A stretch of 52,454 nt of DNA from Desulfuromonas sp. (lineage in GTDB: Bacteria; Desulfobacterota; Desulfuromonadia; Desulfuromonadales; Geopsychrobacteraceae): contig PKUC01000002.1 in NCBI GenBank assembly GCA_002868865.1, forward strand, positions 1 through 52,454, read 5' to 3'. The notes below the pieces were generated by a model. That model did not search any database and was not told the origin of the DNA. It saw nothing but the letters and a program-made list of their open reading frames with translations. The stretch's first letter is position 1. Each line of letters starts with the position of its first letter. A program made the position numbers and the translations under genes. Below, piece after piece: positions 34,575-45,286 of this stretch.

Positions 34575-36839
34575 TTAAAATGCGGTTCCGATGGAAAATT
34601 CAAAAACCGTATTTTTTTCTTCATCCCTTGGATCCAGGTTGTACCCCCACTCAAAACGGAGCGGGCCCAACGGGCTGAACCAACGGACACCCCAGCCAGC
34701 ACTGTAACGCATATCGCGGAAATAATCTTCACCTTTAGCCCAAGCGTTGCCGGTATCGGCGAACAGCACCCCCTTCAGTCCCATGCTCTTGGAGATCGGA
34801 AAGAGGTACTCGAGATTAAAATATGCCGATTTGTTGCCACCGACAAAGTCACCCGTGTTCTCATCCTGAGGGCCAACCTCGCGGGTTTCAAATCCCCGGA
34901 TGGAGCGGAGCCCGCCGAGAAAGAACTTCTCGTCGATCGGTACCGCATCATCAGTAGTTTCAGCGACAAACGCCATCTGACCATGCAGGGAGACCACCGT
35001 TCCCCAGAACGCCGGCCAGAAATGCCTGTGTGAACCGATGCTCTTGGCAAAATGCTCTGTCCCGCCCAGCCCGGCATATTCGAAGCTGACCTTTGATATC
35101 CCCCCACTCGAGGGGTCCTGATAATAGTCGGTACTGTTGCGGGTCACGGAAGCCGTCACCGAGGAGAGGGTCGACTCCCCCTCCTGCTCCGTAATCAGCA
35201 GGCTGGAAGACGTGACATCGTAGATCTCCTTGTCTTCATAGCGATAGGTCAGAAAACCTTTCACATCACGGGCCAGGGGATATCCGGCACGCAGCGCACC
35301 ACCGGTGGTCCGCTCGGAAAAGTCACTCCAGTCCTGCTCCCGCTTGTAAACATCGAAACCGAGGCTCCACTTGCTGTCGAGGAAGTAGGGATCGGTCACC
35401 CCGACCCGATAGGTCGTGGAGGCGCCACCCAGCGAGGCGGCCAGATCCAGTTTGACGCCGTAACCACGGAAATTATCCTGACTGATGGAACCCTGCGCAA
35501 CAAAATGATCGACCGAGGAATACCCGGCCCCCAGGGTAAAGGTCCCTGTCGGCCTTTCCACCACCTCAACTTCAAGGTTGGCCAGCGACGGTGACGTGCT
35601 CTGCGAATCGCGCAGGCTGACCGATTCAAAAAAACCGAGGTTACGCACCGACCTGCGACTCTGCCGTAACTTCGTCGCGCTGTACAGATCCCCTTCGGCA
35701 AGCTCTAACTGGCGGCGGATGACCTTGTCCCGCGTTCTGGTGTTGCCCTTAATCTCTATCCTGTCGATATGAACCAGCGGTCCCTGCTCGATATCGAACG
35801 TCAGATCGATGCGCTGCAGCTCTCTGTTCTTTCTGGTCAGCGGTGCCACATTGACGTAAGCATACCCCTGATCAGCATAGAAATCGGTCAGCGCCAGAAC
35901 AGATCTACGCAGTTCCGAGCGGTTAAAAACGGCGGCGGGCTCCATCACAACCTGCGCCATCAGCGTTTCCTTGGTCTCGAGCAGGTCACCGCTGATATCG
36001 AGGGTCCCGACCTGATATTGCAGTCCTTCATGAATCTCAAAAACGATCTCCAGGTATTCCTCTTCGTCATTGAGAGCGATCTGTGGTTGCAGAGCATCAA
36101 CATCCATGTACCCCCGATCGTGGTAATACTCAACGATCAGCATGACATCGTTCTGTGCCATATCCTCACGGAACGTTCCACGACCGGTCAACCAGGAAAG
36201 CCACCAGCGTTCACGGGTTTCAATCACATCTTCAAGGTCGTCACCTGCTACGGCATGATTGCCGACAAAGGAGATTTTACCCACCAGGATATTCTCCCCC
36301 TCATCAATTTTCAGGGTGAGAACAGCCTCATTCCCGTCATCAACATCAAGGAGCGGTTCGATCTTGGCTGTCCTGTGACCCTCCTCGATATAGGCCTGAA
36401 GAAACGCATCTATCGTCTGTTGAACTTCAGCGTCATCATACAGTGCCGGGGTCTTAATCGTCACCAGTTCGCGCAGTTCTTCTTCGTCTATCTCGTCAAA
36501 CCCCTCAATCTTGACCTCAGTGAGCAGAGGCCTCTCGACGACGGTAAACGACAATATCTGCCCCCGTTCACCGTCGATAATCTCTGCAGAGATGTCATCA
36601 AAACGATTCAACGCGTAGATATCGCGGATGGCTTGATCTATCTCTTCGCTGGTGACGGGCCGATCAGCATCGATCTCGATATCGATAACCGCCCTGATGC
36701 TCGACACCGCGACCCGGCTGGCACCAACAACGACAATATCTTCAAGTTCATAATTTTCGGCCTGAGCAAAACCCGCTGCCAATAAAATCAGAACGCAGAG
36801 GCAGATCGTGCGCATGGATATCCAAGATAAGTATTTCAT
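34575..36839 (-). CDS. bamA: Outer membrane protein assembly factor BamA
   Basis: 754 residues. Signal peptide (ICLCVLILLAAGFAQA), five POTRA domains to about residue 345 (for example VKIEGFDEIDEEELRELV and RIEIKGNTRTRDKVIRRQLE), then the Omp85 beta-barrel with the conserved FFLGGLRSIRGFETREVGP in the L6 loop and a final aromatic residue (FSIGTAF). It inserts barrel proteins into the outer membrane. The preferred ATG is at 36839, but one eight codons later (MRTICLC) gives a cleaner signal peptide. Confidence 0.96.
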   Translation of the reverse strand: MKYLSWISMRTICLCVLILLAAGFAQAENYELEDIVVVGASRVAVSSIRAVIDIEIDADRPVTSEEIDQAIRDIYALNRFDDISAEIIDGERGQILSFTVVERPLLTEVKIEGFDEIDEEELRELVTIKTPALYDDAEVQQTIDAFLQAYIEEGHRTAKIEPLLDVDDGNEAVLTLKIDEGENILVGKISFVGNHAVAGDDLEDVIETRERWWLSWLTGRGTFREDMAQNDVMLIVEYYHDRGYMDVDALQPQIALNDEEEYLEIVFEIHEGLQYQVGTLDISGDLLETKETLMAQVVMEPAAVFNRSELRRSVLALTDFYADQGYAYVNVAPLTRKNRELQRIDLTFDIEQGPLVHIDRIEIKGNTRTRDKVIRRQLELAEGDLYSATKLRQSRRSVRNLGFFESVSLRDSQSTSPSLANLEVEVVERPTGTFTLGAGYSSVDHFVAQGSISQDNFRGYGVKLDLAASLGGASTTYRVGVTDPYFLDSKWSLGFDVYKREQDWSDFSERTTGGALRAGYPLARDVKGFLTYRYEDKEIYDVTSSSLLITEQEGESTLSSVTASVTRNSTDYYQDPSSGGISKVSFEYAGLGGTEHFAKSIGSHRHFWPAFWGTVVSLHGQMAFVAETTDDAVPIDEKFFLGGLRSIRGFETREVGPQDENTGDFVGGNKSAYFNLEYLFPISKSMGLKGVLFADTGNAWAKGEDYFRDMRYSAGWGVRWFSPLGPLRFEWGYNLDPRDEEKNTVFEFSIGTAF

Positions 36840-36878
36840 CAGTCCTATTATCGAACCTCTTGTTTTTTGTTCCTGATG

Positions 36879-37556
36879 TTAATTCAGACAGTCGTTGACC
36901 AGCTGCCCATCGTCCATTCGCAGGGTGCGATCAAGGCTGCTTGCCAGATGTTCATTATGAGTAACAATCACCATTGTCAGCCCGCGCTCACGGTGGAGGC
37001 GGTCGAGCAGTGTCATGATTTCGTTCGATGTGCGCCGGTCGAGATTCCCGGTGGGTTCATCGGCCAGCAGCAGCTTGGGATCACGCACCAGCGCTCTGGC
37101 AATCGCGACCCGTTGCTGTTCTCCGCCGGACAGAGCTCCCGGCTTATGGGTCAAACGGTCAGTCAGCCCAACCTCGGACAAAAGCGCCTCTGCCTGTCGG
37201 GTAGCTTCTTTTCTGGCAACCCGGCCAATCAGCAGCGGCATCATCACATTTTCCACCGCTGTGAATTCAGGCAGCAGCTGATGAAACTGAAAAATAAACC
37301 CGACAGAGCGGTTGCGAAAAGCATCCAGCCTGTCCCCCTGCAGGGCAAAAACATCTTCACCGGAAAACAGCACCTGTCCCGATGTCGGGCGATCGATTCC
37401 CCCGAGGATATGCATCAACGTGGTTTTTCCCGCGCCCGAGCGACCGACCACCGACACCCGTTCCCCCCTATTGACGGTCAGGTTGAGGTGACGTAGGACC
37501 GACAACTCACCACCGGTGGTCTGAAAACTTTTATTGAGGTTGCGAACTTCGATCAT
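36879..37556 (-). CDS. lolD: Lipoprotein-releasing ABC transporter ATPase LolD
   Basis: 225 residues. Walker [19 protein letters not shown], signature [18 protein letters not shown], Walker [13 protein letters not shown], switch His in [10 protein letters not shown]. Together with the LolC-type protein directly upstream it extracts lipoproteins from the inner membrane. Seven bases separate it from lolC. Similar to MacB and FtsE ATPases, but the neighbour decides the function. Confidence 0.94.
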   Translation of the reverse strand: MIEVRNLNKSFQTTGGELSVLRHLNLTVNRGERVSVVGRSGAGKTTLMHILGGIDRPTSGQVLFSGEDVFALQGDRLDAFRNRSVGFIFQFHQLLPEFTAVENVMMPLLIGRVARKEATRQAEALLSEVGLTDRLTHKPGALSGGEQQRVAIARALVRDPKLLLADEPTGNLDRRTSNEIMTLLDRLHRERGLTMVIVTHNEHLASSLDRTLRMDDGQLVNDCLN

Positions 37557-37563
37557 CCCGGAC

Positions 37564-38814
37564 CTATTCGTAGCGGAGCGTTTCAGCCGGATCCATCCGC
37601 GACGCCCTCCACGCAGGGTAAACTGTCGCAGAAAGCGATATCGTCATCGCCACCACAACCACCGCAATCACATCGGTCGTGACAACCTCCGAGGGGAAAT
37701 GCTCCATACCGTAAACGGCCTGATCAAAAATCTTGATGTGCAAGCCGCTCTCAAGGGCCTTAATAATCCGGTCGGCGTAGTGAGCAAGGGTGACTCCAAG
37801 CGCAGCCCCCATCGTCGTCCCCAGGGTGCCAACAACAAACCCTTCAAAGATAAAGATCTTCATGATACTGCGGGCGTTCGCACCCATCGCTCGCAGCACG
37901 GCGATATCACGGTTTTTCTCCATAACCACCATAATCAGGGTGGTCGCAATATTAAACGCCGCCACCAGAACGATGATTGCGAGAACGATAAACAGACCCA
38001 GTTTTTCCAACTTCAAAGCCGACAGAAACGATCCGTAGAGACTCTGCCAGGGACGGATCACGTACGGAAAATCGAACTGGCGGCTGAGGTCCTCAGCAAC
38101 AGCAGGAGCCTGATCAAAACGGTCCAATTCGATCTCGACCCCTGTCACCATCTCGCCCATATCGAAAAAACTCTGCGCCACCGGCAACGGGATATAGGCG
38201 TAAAAGCTGTCGATCAGGCTGCTCTGTTTCTCAAAAATCGCCACGACCTGAAACGGCTTCATCTTAGGGATCATGCCGAAGGGGGTGATATTGAACAGCG
38301 GAGGAATCACATTAACAGAATCCCCGACCGACACACCGATACTCGTTGCAGTGTCGATGCCGATCACAATTCCCGGCCGCTCCGCACTGTCATCGAACAG
38401 GATCGTCCCCGCGGAACGGCCATCGATCGTCAACAGCTCCTGCTGAAGGGCCTTATGATCCGGCTCTACCCCCTTGACACTGACAGCAGCAACATTGCCA
38501 CGCGATACAAGCATCGCCTCTTTGGCGACAAAGGGAGAGACAGCAACCACATGCGGCATGGTCGTCGCCCGCTCAACCAACGGTTGATAATCCTCCAGAC
38601 CTTCGCCGAACTTCTGGACCAGCACGTGGGGAACGTTACCGAGAATCTGCTGGCGCACCCCGTCGGTAAAACCGGTCATCACCGCAAGAACAAGAATCAG
38701 TGCCGCAACCCCCAAGGTAACTCCGGCAATCGAAATAAAGGAGATCACCGAAATAAAGGTCTGCTTGCGCTTGGCCCGCAGATAGCGGAGGCTGATGAAC
38801 CATTCGTAGGGCAT
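37564..38814 (-). CDS. lolC: Lipoprotein-releasing ABC transporter permease LolC/LolE family
   Basis: 416 residues. N-terminal helix preceded by [20 protein letters not shown], the classic LolC/E start, a large periplasmic domain (residues about 50-265) and three C-terminal helices ([20 protein letters not shown] and following), ending [18 protein letters not shown]. Only one such gene is present, so the complex is probably the LolF-type homodimer with LolD. The ATG is at 38814. Confidence 0.94.
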   Translation of the reverse strand: MPYEWFISLRYLRAKRKQTFISVISFISIAGVTLGVAALILVLAVMTGFTDGVRQQILGNVPHVLVQKFGEGLEDYQPLVERATTMPHVVAVSPFVAKEAMLVSRGNVAAVSVKGVEPDHKALQQELLTIDGRSAGTILFDDSAERPGIVIGIDTATSIGVSVGDSVNVIPPLFNITPFGMIPKMKPFQVVAIFEKQSSLIDSFYAYIPLPVAQSFFDMGEMVTGVEIELDRFDQAPAVAEDLSRQFDFPYVIRPWQSLYGSFLSALKLEKLGLFIVLAIIVLVAAFNIATTLIMVVMEKNRDIAVLRAMGANARSIMKIFIFEGFVVGTLGTTMGAALGVTLAHYADRIIKALESGLHIKIFDQAVYGMEHFPSEVVTTDVIAVVVVAMTISLSATVYPAWRASRMDPAETLRYE

Positions 38815-38834
38815 CCGGAGCGTCCCTGCGGGCC

Positions 38835-40319
38835 TCAGCCCACCTCCGGCCTGAGCTGCGGGAACAGAATCACGTCGCGGATCGACGCCGAATCGGTCAG
38901 CAGCATCACCAGTCGATCGATACCGATGCCCTCACCGGCGGTGGGGGGCAGACCATATTCCAGCGCGCGAACATAGTCATCATCCATGGCATGAGCTTCC
39001 TCATCGCCCGCGGCCTTCTCTTCGAGTTGTTTGACAAAGCGCTCCCGCTGATCAACAGGATCGTTGAGCTCTGAAAATGCATTGGCCAGCTCACGACCGA
39101 CAATAAACAGTTCAAAGCGATCGACAACCTCAGGGTTTTCATCGTTTTTACGGGAGAGAGGTGAAATCTCAGTCGGGTATTCAGTGATAAAGGTCGGCTG
39201 CCACAACTTCGGCTCGACCACTTCGTCAAAAATCTCCGCAAGGAGCTTGCCGTGCCCGATCCGGTCATCCAGTTCCAACCCGAGGGTGCGGGCATAGCTC
39301 AGCGCGCTGGTGCGATCTTCGAGAACTTCAGGCTCCACCTGCCCATACTTGACGATCGACTCTTTCAGGGTTAAGCGATCCCACGGCGGAGTCAAATCGA
39401 CATCTTTGCCGCCGTAAGGGATGACAAAGCTGCCACAGACCTGCTTGGCGATGGAGCTGATCATCTCTTCGGTCAGATCCATCAGATCGTGATAGGTCGC
39501 GTAAGCCTGATAAAATTCCATCATCGTAAATTCAGGATTATGCTGAATCGATATTCCTTCATTACGGAAGTTGCGGTTGATCTCAAACACGCGGTCGTAG
39601 CCACCGACCACAAGGCGCTTGAGATAAAGCTCCGGCGCAATCCGGAGGAAGAGGTCCATCTTCAGGGTGTTGTGATGGGTCACAAACGGTTTGGCCGTCG
39701 CACCACCCGCCACCGGCTGCATCATCGGTGTTTCAACCTCAAGATAGTCCCGCTCGAGCATGAAGTTACGGATCAGGCTGACAATCCGGCTGCGTTTTCG
39801 GAACACCTCGCGCACATCGGGATTGACGATCAGGTCGAGGTAACGCTGACGATAGCGGGTTTCAACATCGGTCAACCCATGCCATTTTTCCGGCAGGGGC
39901 AGCAGTGATTTGGTCAACAGGCGGATCGTCTTGGCACGCAGTGAAAGTTCATCGGTCTTGGTCCGGAACGGGACACCGCGGATACCGATGATATCGCCGA
40001 TATCGAAGCGCCGGAACAGTTCAAAACTGTCTTCACCGATCTGGTTTTTGGCAATATAGACCTGAAACCGACCGCTGCCATCCTGTAACTGCAGAAAAGC
40101 CGCTTTGCCGAAGTCGCGCCGCGCCATAATTCGCCCGGCGATGGCATATTCCGCTTCGGTCTCCTGCAGCGCCTCGGCATCATCATCGATGTGCATTTCG
40201 GCGATTTGAGCAGTGGTGTGCGACGTCTTGAAATCATTGGCAAACGGGTTGACCCCGCCCTCACGGTAGGAATCAAGTTTTGCGCGTCTCTGACCTAAAA
40301 GATCGTTCTGTTCTTCCAT
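38835..40319 (-). CDS. lysS: Lysyl-tRNA synthetase, class II
   Basis: 494 residues. N-terminal OB-fold tRNA-binding domain ([20 protein letters not shown]), motif 2 around [19 protein letters not shown] and motif 3 [20 protein letters not shown]. It charges tRNA-Lys. First gene of the outer-membrane biogenesis unit; lysS before lolCD is a recurring order in Desulfuromonadales. A likely promoter lies just upstream. Confidence 0.97.
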   Translation of the reverse strand: MEEQNDLLGQRRAKLDSYREGGVNPFANDFKTSHTTAQIAEMHIDDDAEALQETEAEYAIAGRIMARRDFGKAAFLQLQDGSGRFQVYIAKNQIGEDSFELFRRFDIGDIIGIRGVPFRTKTDELSLRAKTIRLLTKSLLPLPEKWHGLTDVETRYRQRYLDLIVNPDVREVFRKRSRIVSLIRNFMLERDYLEVETPMMQPVAGGATAKPFVTHHNTLKMDLFLRIAPELYLKRLVVGGYDRVFEINRNFRNEGISIQHNPEFTMMEFYQAYATYHDLMDLTEEMISSIAKQVCGSFVIPYGGKDVDLTPPWDRLTLKESIVKYGQVEPEVLEDRTSALSYARTLGLELDDRIGHGKLLAEIFDEVVEPKLWQPTFITEYPTEISPLSRKNDENPEVVDRFELFIVGRELANAFSELNDPVDQRERFVKQLEEKAAGDEEAHAMDDDYVRALEYGLPPTAGEGIGIDRLVMLLTDSASIRDVILFPQLRPEVG

Positions 40320-40355
40320 CGAATATCTATCCTTTGTAAGAAAATCAAGCTTCGA

Positions 40356-40385
40356 AAAATACCCCTACCCCGTGCTTGTCGTCAA
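40356..40385 (-). promoter_or_regulatory. Candidate sigma70 promoter of lysS
   Basis: Minus-strand TTGACG (-35) and TATTTT (-10) with an 18-base spacer, ending about 35 bases before the lysS ATG. It separates the mutM operon from the lysS-bamA-lpx unit; no strong terminator was found after mutM, only an uncertain CCGG-bounded hairpin. Confidence 0.5.
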
Positions 40386-40446
40386 GGGAAAAGCCGGTTC
40401 TCCGAACGAATGCGCCGGACAGATGGGGGACATCGCTCAAGACGGT

Positions 40447-41262
40447 TCAGCGCTGGCAGTGACGACAGAAGAAGGTTGAACGCTGGTTCTGCTGAACAAC
40501 GACAATTTTATGGCCGCATGTCAGGCAGGGAGAACCGGCCCGCCCATAGACCTGTAGCTGCTGGCGGAAATATCCGGGACGACCGTCAACCTGCCGGAAA
40601 TCGGCCAGGGTTGTCCCGCCCGCTTCAAGGGCTAGGCGCAGCACCCTGTCGATAGCGGCAGCGAGAATGCGATAACGGTTGAGCGAAATCTGCCCAGCAG
40701 GTCGATCAGGCCTGATGTTTGCCAGAAAAAGGCTCTCATTGGCATAGATATTCCCGACGCCGACAACGGTCTTTTGATCGAGCAGAAACGCTTTAACCGC
40801 TATCGAACGACGTCGTGAATGGCGATAGAGAAGATCTCCGTCAAAAGCTTCGGACAGCGGTTCCGGGCCCAGCTTCGCCAGCAACGGATGATCCGAAGGA
40901 TCGCCATCGGTCCACAACAATGCACCAAAGCGGCGGGGATCAGTCATCCGCAGACAGGTTCCATCCTCAAAACAGATATCGACATGGTCATGTTTGCCAG
41001 CCGGCTCCGAGTCGTCCACAACTCGCAGATGTCCGGACATCCCCAGATGTAACAGCAACCCGCCCTGCTCAAGATGAAACAGAAGGTATTTGGCCCGGCG
41101 GGACACCGCCCGTATCGCCTGACCATCCAGCAGCACCTGCAGCTCAGGATCGAGTGGCCAGCGGAGTTTTTCCGTGCGCAAGACAACGCGGCAGATCGTA
41201 CGCCCGACAACAAGCGGCTCGACCCCACGACGGGTGATTTCTACTTCGGGCAGTTCGGGCAT
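40447..41262 (-). CDS. mutM: Formamidopyrimidine-DNA glycosylase MutM (Fpg)
   Basis: 271 residues. The N-terminus PELPEVEITRRGVEPLV carries the catalytic Pro and Glu, LLHLGMSGHLRV the conserved Lys region is varied but in place, GNIYANESLFLANIRP is the helix-two-turn-helix, and the C-terminal zinc finger has CLTC and CRHC. It removes 8-oxoguanine. Last gene of the 47.8-40.4 kb unit, nine bases after the YchJ-like gene. Confidence 0.95.
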   Translation of the reverse strand: MPELPEVEITRRGVEPLVVGRTICRVVLRTEKLRWPLDPELQVLLDGQAIRAVSRRAKYLLFHLEQGGLLLHLGMSGHLRVVDDSEPAGKHDHVDICFEDGTCLRMTDPRRFGALLWTDGDPSDHPLLAKLGPEPLSEAFDGDLLYRHSRRRSIAVKAFLLDQKTVVGVGNIYANESLFLANIRPDRPAGQISLNRYRILAAAIDRVLRLALEAGGTTLADFRQVDGRPGYFRQQLQVYGRAGSPCLTCGHKIVVVQQNQRSTFFCRHCQR

Positions 41263-41271
41263 GGTCTTCGC

Positions 41272-41697
41272 TTAAAACCGGATTTTCTCAGTCGCCTGGT
41301 CAAAATGGGAAAAGGCGATCCGCCCCACAGGTCCGGAATAGTCGGCGCGGGTCAGCTTCTGAGCGGAGTGGTAACACCACTGCTCACCCTCACGGATTAG
41401 CAGAGCCAACTCGAACAGAAGCTGCGTGTTGCCATCCACTCCCACCCGCATCCACAGCAGCACTTCAACCTGGCCGTCACTAAGGATACGCTGATCAGCG
41501 ATCCCCCAATCACTCAGTGCTGTTCCTGTCAACTGTTCTGCGGCAAACAGAAGATATTCGGAACGGGAGGTAAAGTGCGCCAGAAAAGGTGCATCTGGAT
41601 GATAGCTGTCGTAAATCAGACCGAAATCACCGCGCTCTAGCGCCTGCATCCGTGCTTCAATCGTCGAGGTGGGATCTGTAAAAGGATTCGTCTTCAT
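41272..41697 (-). CDS. YchJ-like NTF2-fold protein
   Basis: 141 residues. ARMQALERGDFGLIYDSYHP followed by LLFAAEQLTGT and a beta-rich end resembles the middle domain of YchJ proteins (an NTF2-like cone), but the SEC-C zinc motifs that flank it in the E. coli protein are missing. No known activity. It begins three bases before the stop of the permease gene and precedes mutM, so it is co-expressed with transport genes. Confidence 0.6.
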   Translation of the reverse strand: MKTNPFTDPTSTIEARMQALERGDFGLIYDSYHPDAPFLAHFTSRSEYLLFAAEQLTGTALSDWGIADQRILSDGQVEVLLWMRVGVDGNTQLLFELALLIREGEQWCYHSAQKLTRADYSGPVGRIAFSHFDQATEKIRF

Positions 41698-42555
41698 CTA
41701 GTCTTTCAAGCGGGGATCGAGGGCGTCGCGAATCCCCTCACCGAGGAGATTATAACCGAGGACAGTAATCAGAATAGCCAGACCAGGGAAGACCGACAGC
41801 CACCAGGCACTGCCGAGGGTCTGCTTACCTACGATGAGCATATTGCCCCAGGAAGGCGTCGGTGGCTGCACACCGATGCCGAGAAACGACAGCGCACTCT
41901 CCGTCAGGATCGCCCCTGCCACTCCCAATGTCGCCGAAACCAGCACCGGCGATAACGCGTTCGGCAGGATATGCCGGAAGATAAGACACAGATCCGAAGC
42001 GCCCAGAGCCCGGGCAGCAAGAACAAAATCCCGTTCACGCAAAGACAGGAATTCAGCACGGACCAACCGCGCAACCCCCATCCAGCTGGTCATCCCGATG
42101 ACAATCATGATGTTCCAGATCGACGGATTCAAAAAGGCGATGACGGCAAGAATCAGAAAAAATGTCGGAAAACAGAGCATAATATCGACAAAGCGCATAA
42201 TCAGGGTATCAACCCAACCGCCGTAAAACCCGGACAGGGCACCGAAAGCAATGCCGATCAGACAGGAGATGCCGACGGCAACAAAACCGACCAGTAAAGA
42301 GATCCGCGCACCGTACAACAACCTCAGCAGGACATCACGACCCAGATCGTCCGTGCCTAGAGGGTGCTTTAAGCCGGGAGGCTGTAGACTTTGAGAAACA
42401 TCGATGGCAGACGGGTCGCTGCCGCTCAGCGAAGCCAGCGCCGCAAGCAGAAACATCCCGAGGACAATACCGGCCCCTGCCAGCGCCATCCGGTTATGGC
42501 GCAAACGCTGCCAAATCACAGTACGCCAGAAGGATTGTCTTCGCTGCAGCATCAT
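41698..42555 (-). CDS. Peptide ABC transporter permease, OppC/DppC family
   Basis: 285 residues. OppC-type N-terminus with a cytoplasmic leader and first helix (IVLGMFLLAALASLSG), then KHPLGTDDLGRDVLLRLLYG, the family hallmark, and the coupling loop AARALGASDLCLIFRHILPN. About six membrane helices. It pairs with the OppB-type gene 55 bases upstream and the binding protein beyond it. No ATPase gene is present in the window. Confidence 0.92.
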   Translation of the reverse strand: MMLQRRQSFWRTVIWQRLRHNRMALAGAGIVLGMFLLAALASLSGSDPSAIDVSQSLQPPGLKHPLGTDDLGRDVLLRLLYGARISLLVGFVAVGISCLIGIAFGALSGFYGGWVDTLIMRFVDIMLCFPTFFLILAVIAFLNPSIWNIMIVIGMTSWMGVARLVRAEFLSLRERDFVLAARALGASDLCLIFRHILPNALSPVLVSATLGVAGAILTESALSFLGIGVQPPTPSWGNMLIVGKQTLGSAWWLSVFPGLAILITVLGYNLLGEGIRDALDPRLKD

Positions 42556-42610
42556 CGGCTTACCCCATTAAAAAGTCCGGCGATCACCAAAGCTGACCCG
42601 ACACGACACA

Positions 42611-43600
42611 TCACTGACCGTCTCCCTGGCTGTGACGGATACGCGGATCGGCGAGGGCATAGGAGATATCGGCCAGCAGATTGCCCACCAGAGTCAGGAT
42701 GGCGCCCATCACCAGTATCCCCATAATCAATGGATAATCGCGCATCATCACCCCGTCGTAAAATAATTTCCCCATCCCGGGGATGGCGAAGATGGTCTCG
42801 AAGATGACGCTGCCACCGATCAGACCCGGGACGGACAGTCCGAGGATAGTAATAACCGGCAACAGAGCATTTCGCAGCGCGTGACGATAGATAACGACCC
42901 GTTCCGATAACCCCTTCGCCCGGGCAGTAAGAATATAATCCTGACGAATCACTTCCAGCATATTGGAACGCATATATCGGGAAAAGCCGGCCAGTCCACC
43001 AATCGCAGAGATAAAGACCGGAAGGATAAGATGTTGAACCCGGTCCAGCATCTGGCCACCGAAGCTGAGATAGGCATACCCCAACGACTTGATCCCGGAG
43101 ATCGGCAGCAACCCCAGACGCACTCCGAACCAATCCATCATCAACAGCGCCAGCCAGAACGACGGCATGGCAAAGCCGACAAAGACCAGCACCGTCGTAG
43201 CACGATCAAAGAGGGAATTGCGCCGCACCGCGGACAACACCCCCAGCGGCACCGCCACAGCTAGAATCACCAGAATCGACAGCAGGTTGAGGAGCACGGT
43301 AACCGGCAAGCGCTCGGTGATTTTGTCGAGGACAGGGCGGTGATCCAACGCAAACGACTCACCGAAATCGAAACGGATCAACCGCCCCAACCAGCGAACG
43401 TACTGTACCGGCAGCGGTTGATCGAGCCCGTAGTAGACCCGTAGCCGCTCCTGAAGCTCACTGCTGGCCTCGGGGTTCATTTGCGTCTGCAGATCGGTCG
43501 GTTCACCGGGTGCCAGATGGATCACAACGAAGGTGATTAAGGTGATCCCGAGCAACAGCGGTATCATCATCAACAGACGTTTTATCAGGTATTGCAGCAT
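42611..43600 (-). CDS. Peptide ABC transporter permease, OppB/DppB family
   Basis: 329 residues. Begins with [20 protein letters not shown] and the HLAPGEP signature; coupling loop [20 protein letters not shown] and the end [10 protein letters not shown] are typical. Six membrane helices. It forms the transmembrane pore with the OppC-type protein. It lies 45 bases after the binding-protein gene. Confidence 0.93.
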   Translation of the reverse strand: MLQYLIKRLLMMIPLLLGITLITFVVIHLAPGEPTDLQTQMNPEASSELQERLRVYYGLDQPLPVQYVRWLGRLIRFDFGESFALDHRPVLDKITERLPVTVLLNLLSILVILAVAVPLGVLSAVRRNSLFDRATTVLVFVGFAMPSFWLALLMMDWFGVRLGLLPISGIKSLGYAYLSFGGQMLDRVQHLILPVFISAIGGLAGFSRYMRSNMLEVIRQDYILTARAKGLSERVVIYRHALRNALLPVITILGLSVPGLIGGSVIFETIFAIPGMGKLFYDGVMMRDYPLIMGILVMGAILTLVGNLLADISYALADPRIRHSQGDGQ

Positions 43601-43645
43601 CTTAAGTACAAATCACCTTACCGAAAGAGTCATACCGCTGGAGCT

Positions 43646-45277
43646 TCAGCGACTGTATTTCTGTTCGTCCTCTGGAACATACCAGTGGTTGAAGTTGTAT
43701 CGGATCCCGGCCGGCGCGGGCTCAATCCCGCGAAACCGCTTGGCAACTGCGGGCAGCGCTTCTGGAATGTACAAAAAGGTGTAAGGTTGCTCCTCGGCCA
43801 GAATCTCCTGGAAACGGTCGTAATACGCTTTGCGCTGCTGTTGATCAAAGGTACGCCGCCCCCGTTCAAGCAGATCATCAACCTCCTGATTTTTATAATT
43901 GATAAAGTTGAGCTGTCGGGGACCGGTTTTGCTGGAATGCCAGATATTATACTGATCCGGTTCCGGTCCACCGGTCCAACCGAGGATGGTCGCGTCGAAA
44001 TTTCCCGGATTGATAAATTCCTTCAGAAAGGTCGCCCACTCTATAATTCTCAGCTGAACATCGACGCCGACCTCACGGAAACGTCGCTGGATAATCTCAC
44101 CGCTTTTGGCGCGCAGATCATTGCCCTGATTGGTCACGATAGTAAACGCCAACGCCTGACCATCTTTGTCGACAATCCCGTCATTATCGGTGTCAACCCA
44201 GCCTGCGTCGGCGAGCAATTGACGCGCCTTGATCGGATCATAACCATAAGTTTTTACTTGAGCATTATAGACCCAAGTATCCGGTTTGTAAGGACCTGTG
44301 GCCACACGTCCATAGCCGAGCAGAACCCCGTCGATGATCTCCTGCTTGTCGATGGCATAGGTCAGCGCCTGGCGGACCCTCTTGTCCTGGAAAAAGGGAC
44401 TGCGCAGATTGTAACCGAGATACGAGTAACCGAAGTTCAGATAATTGTACTTATTGAACAGACGGGAAAACGCACCTGTATCGGTCTGACGATCAAACTG
44501 CAAAGGGGTCAGTCCCATAAAATCGAGGCTACCGGTTTTTAGTTCCAGAAACTGAGTCGACTGATCCGGAATGATACGGTAAACGATCCGTTTAATATAA
44601 GGCTGGCCCTCAAAATAATCAGGATTGGCTTCAAGAACGATCTTTTCGCCGGCACTCCACGCGCTCAGTCGGTAAGGTCCGGTGCCGACCGGCTGTCGCG
44701 ACAACGGACTTTTGGTGATGTCCTTGCCTTCGAGAAGATGTTTCGGGTGGATCGGCATCCCCCAACTGATCAGCGCTGGCGCATAAGGCTCGTTGTAGGT
44801 GACGCGAAAGGTGTAGGGGTCAGGGGTTTCTGCGCTCGCGACCTGGCGAAACGATTCGGCATACGCGGTCGGCGTCTTGGGATCAGTGTAGAGCTGATAG
44901 TTAAACAACACATCGGCAGAAGTAAAAGGCGCGCCGTCATGCCAGGTAACACCTTTGCGAAGGTTAAAGGTTATCGTCAACCGGTCCGGAGACACCTGCC
45001 ACGATTCGGCCAGTTCCCCTTCTATCTTCAGGTCCTTGTCGTAACGCACCAGGCCACTATAGACCAGGCTGCTGATATCACTCGATGCACTGTCCGACGA
45101 CAGCACCGGCAGCAAATTGCTGGCATCACCGATAGACGCTTCGATAAAGGTATCGCCACGAACCGGTCCCGAGGGTGTTGCCGCCGGCAGCGTGGCCTGC
45201 TCTGTCTGATTACATCCCCACAGCACAAACATCAACAGAACAGCAGCGAACAGATTCAGCAGGTTACGATTCATCAT
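43646..45277 (-). CDS. Peptide-binding lipoprotein of an Opp/Dpp ABC transporter
   Basis: 543 residues. Lipoprotein signal with lipobox LWGC, so it is anchored in a membrane. SBP family 5 motifs: LAESWQVSPDRLTITFNLRK, GVTWHDGAPFTSADVLFNYQ and VRQALTYAIDKQEII. A DTDNDGIVDKDGQ stretch at about residue 355 looks like a calcium-binding loop, seen in related binding proteins. It captures oligopeptides or similar ligands in the periplasm and passes them to the two permeases. Two ATGs in a row start the gene. Confidence 0.92.
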   Translation of the reverse strand: MMNRNLLNLFAAVLLMFVLWGCNQTEQATLPAATPSGPVRGDTFIEASIGDASNLLPVLSSDSASSDISSLVYSGLVRYDKDLKIEGELAESWQVSPDRLTITFNLRKGVTWHDGAPFTSADVLFNYQLYTDPKTPTAYAESFRQVASAETPDPYTFRVTYNEPYAPALISWGMPIHPKHLLEGKDITKSPLSRQPVGTGPYRLSAWSAGEKIVLEANPDYFEGQPYIKRIVYRIIPDQSTQFLELKTGSLDFMGLTPLQFDRQTDTGAFSRLFNKYNYLNFGYSYLGYNLRSPFFQDKRVRQALTYAIDKQEIIDGVLLGYGRVATGPYKPDTWVYNAQVKTYGYDPIKARQLLADAGWVDTDNDGIVDKDGQALAFTIVTNQGNDLRAKSGEIIQRRFREVGVDVQLRIIEWATFLKEFINPGNFDATILGWTGGPEPDQYNIWHSSKTGPRQLNFINYKNQEVDDLLERGRRTFDQQQRKAYYDRFQEILAEEQPYTFLYIPEALPAVAKRFRGIEPAPAGIRYNFNHWYVPEDEQKYSR

Positions 45278-45286
45278 CGGTGTCTC

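Noticed and set aside
35769-36785. 338-codon plus-strand open frame
   Set aside because: Antisense to the POTRA region of bamA, which has clear motifs; no start signal or domain.
36879-38814. MacB-type macrolide exporter reading of lolD-lolC
   Set aside because: The permease has the LolC/E N-terminus and four-helix layout and the genes lie with bamA and lpx genes, so lipoprotein release is the better call.
37534-38976. 480-codon plus-strand open frame
   Set aside because: Lies opposite lolC and the 3' end of lysS; rich in Arg, His and Asp as expected for an antisense frame, with no recognisable domain.
40386-40446. CCGG-bounded hairpin after mutM as a terminator
   Set aside because: Stem is short, loop long and the following T run is only four bases with no clear end; not enough to annotate.
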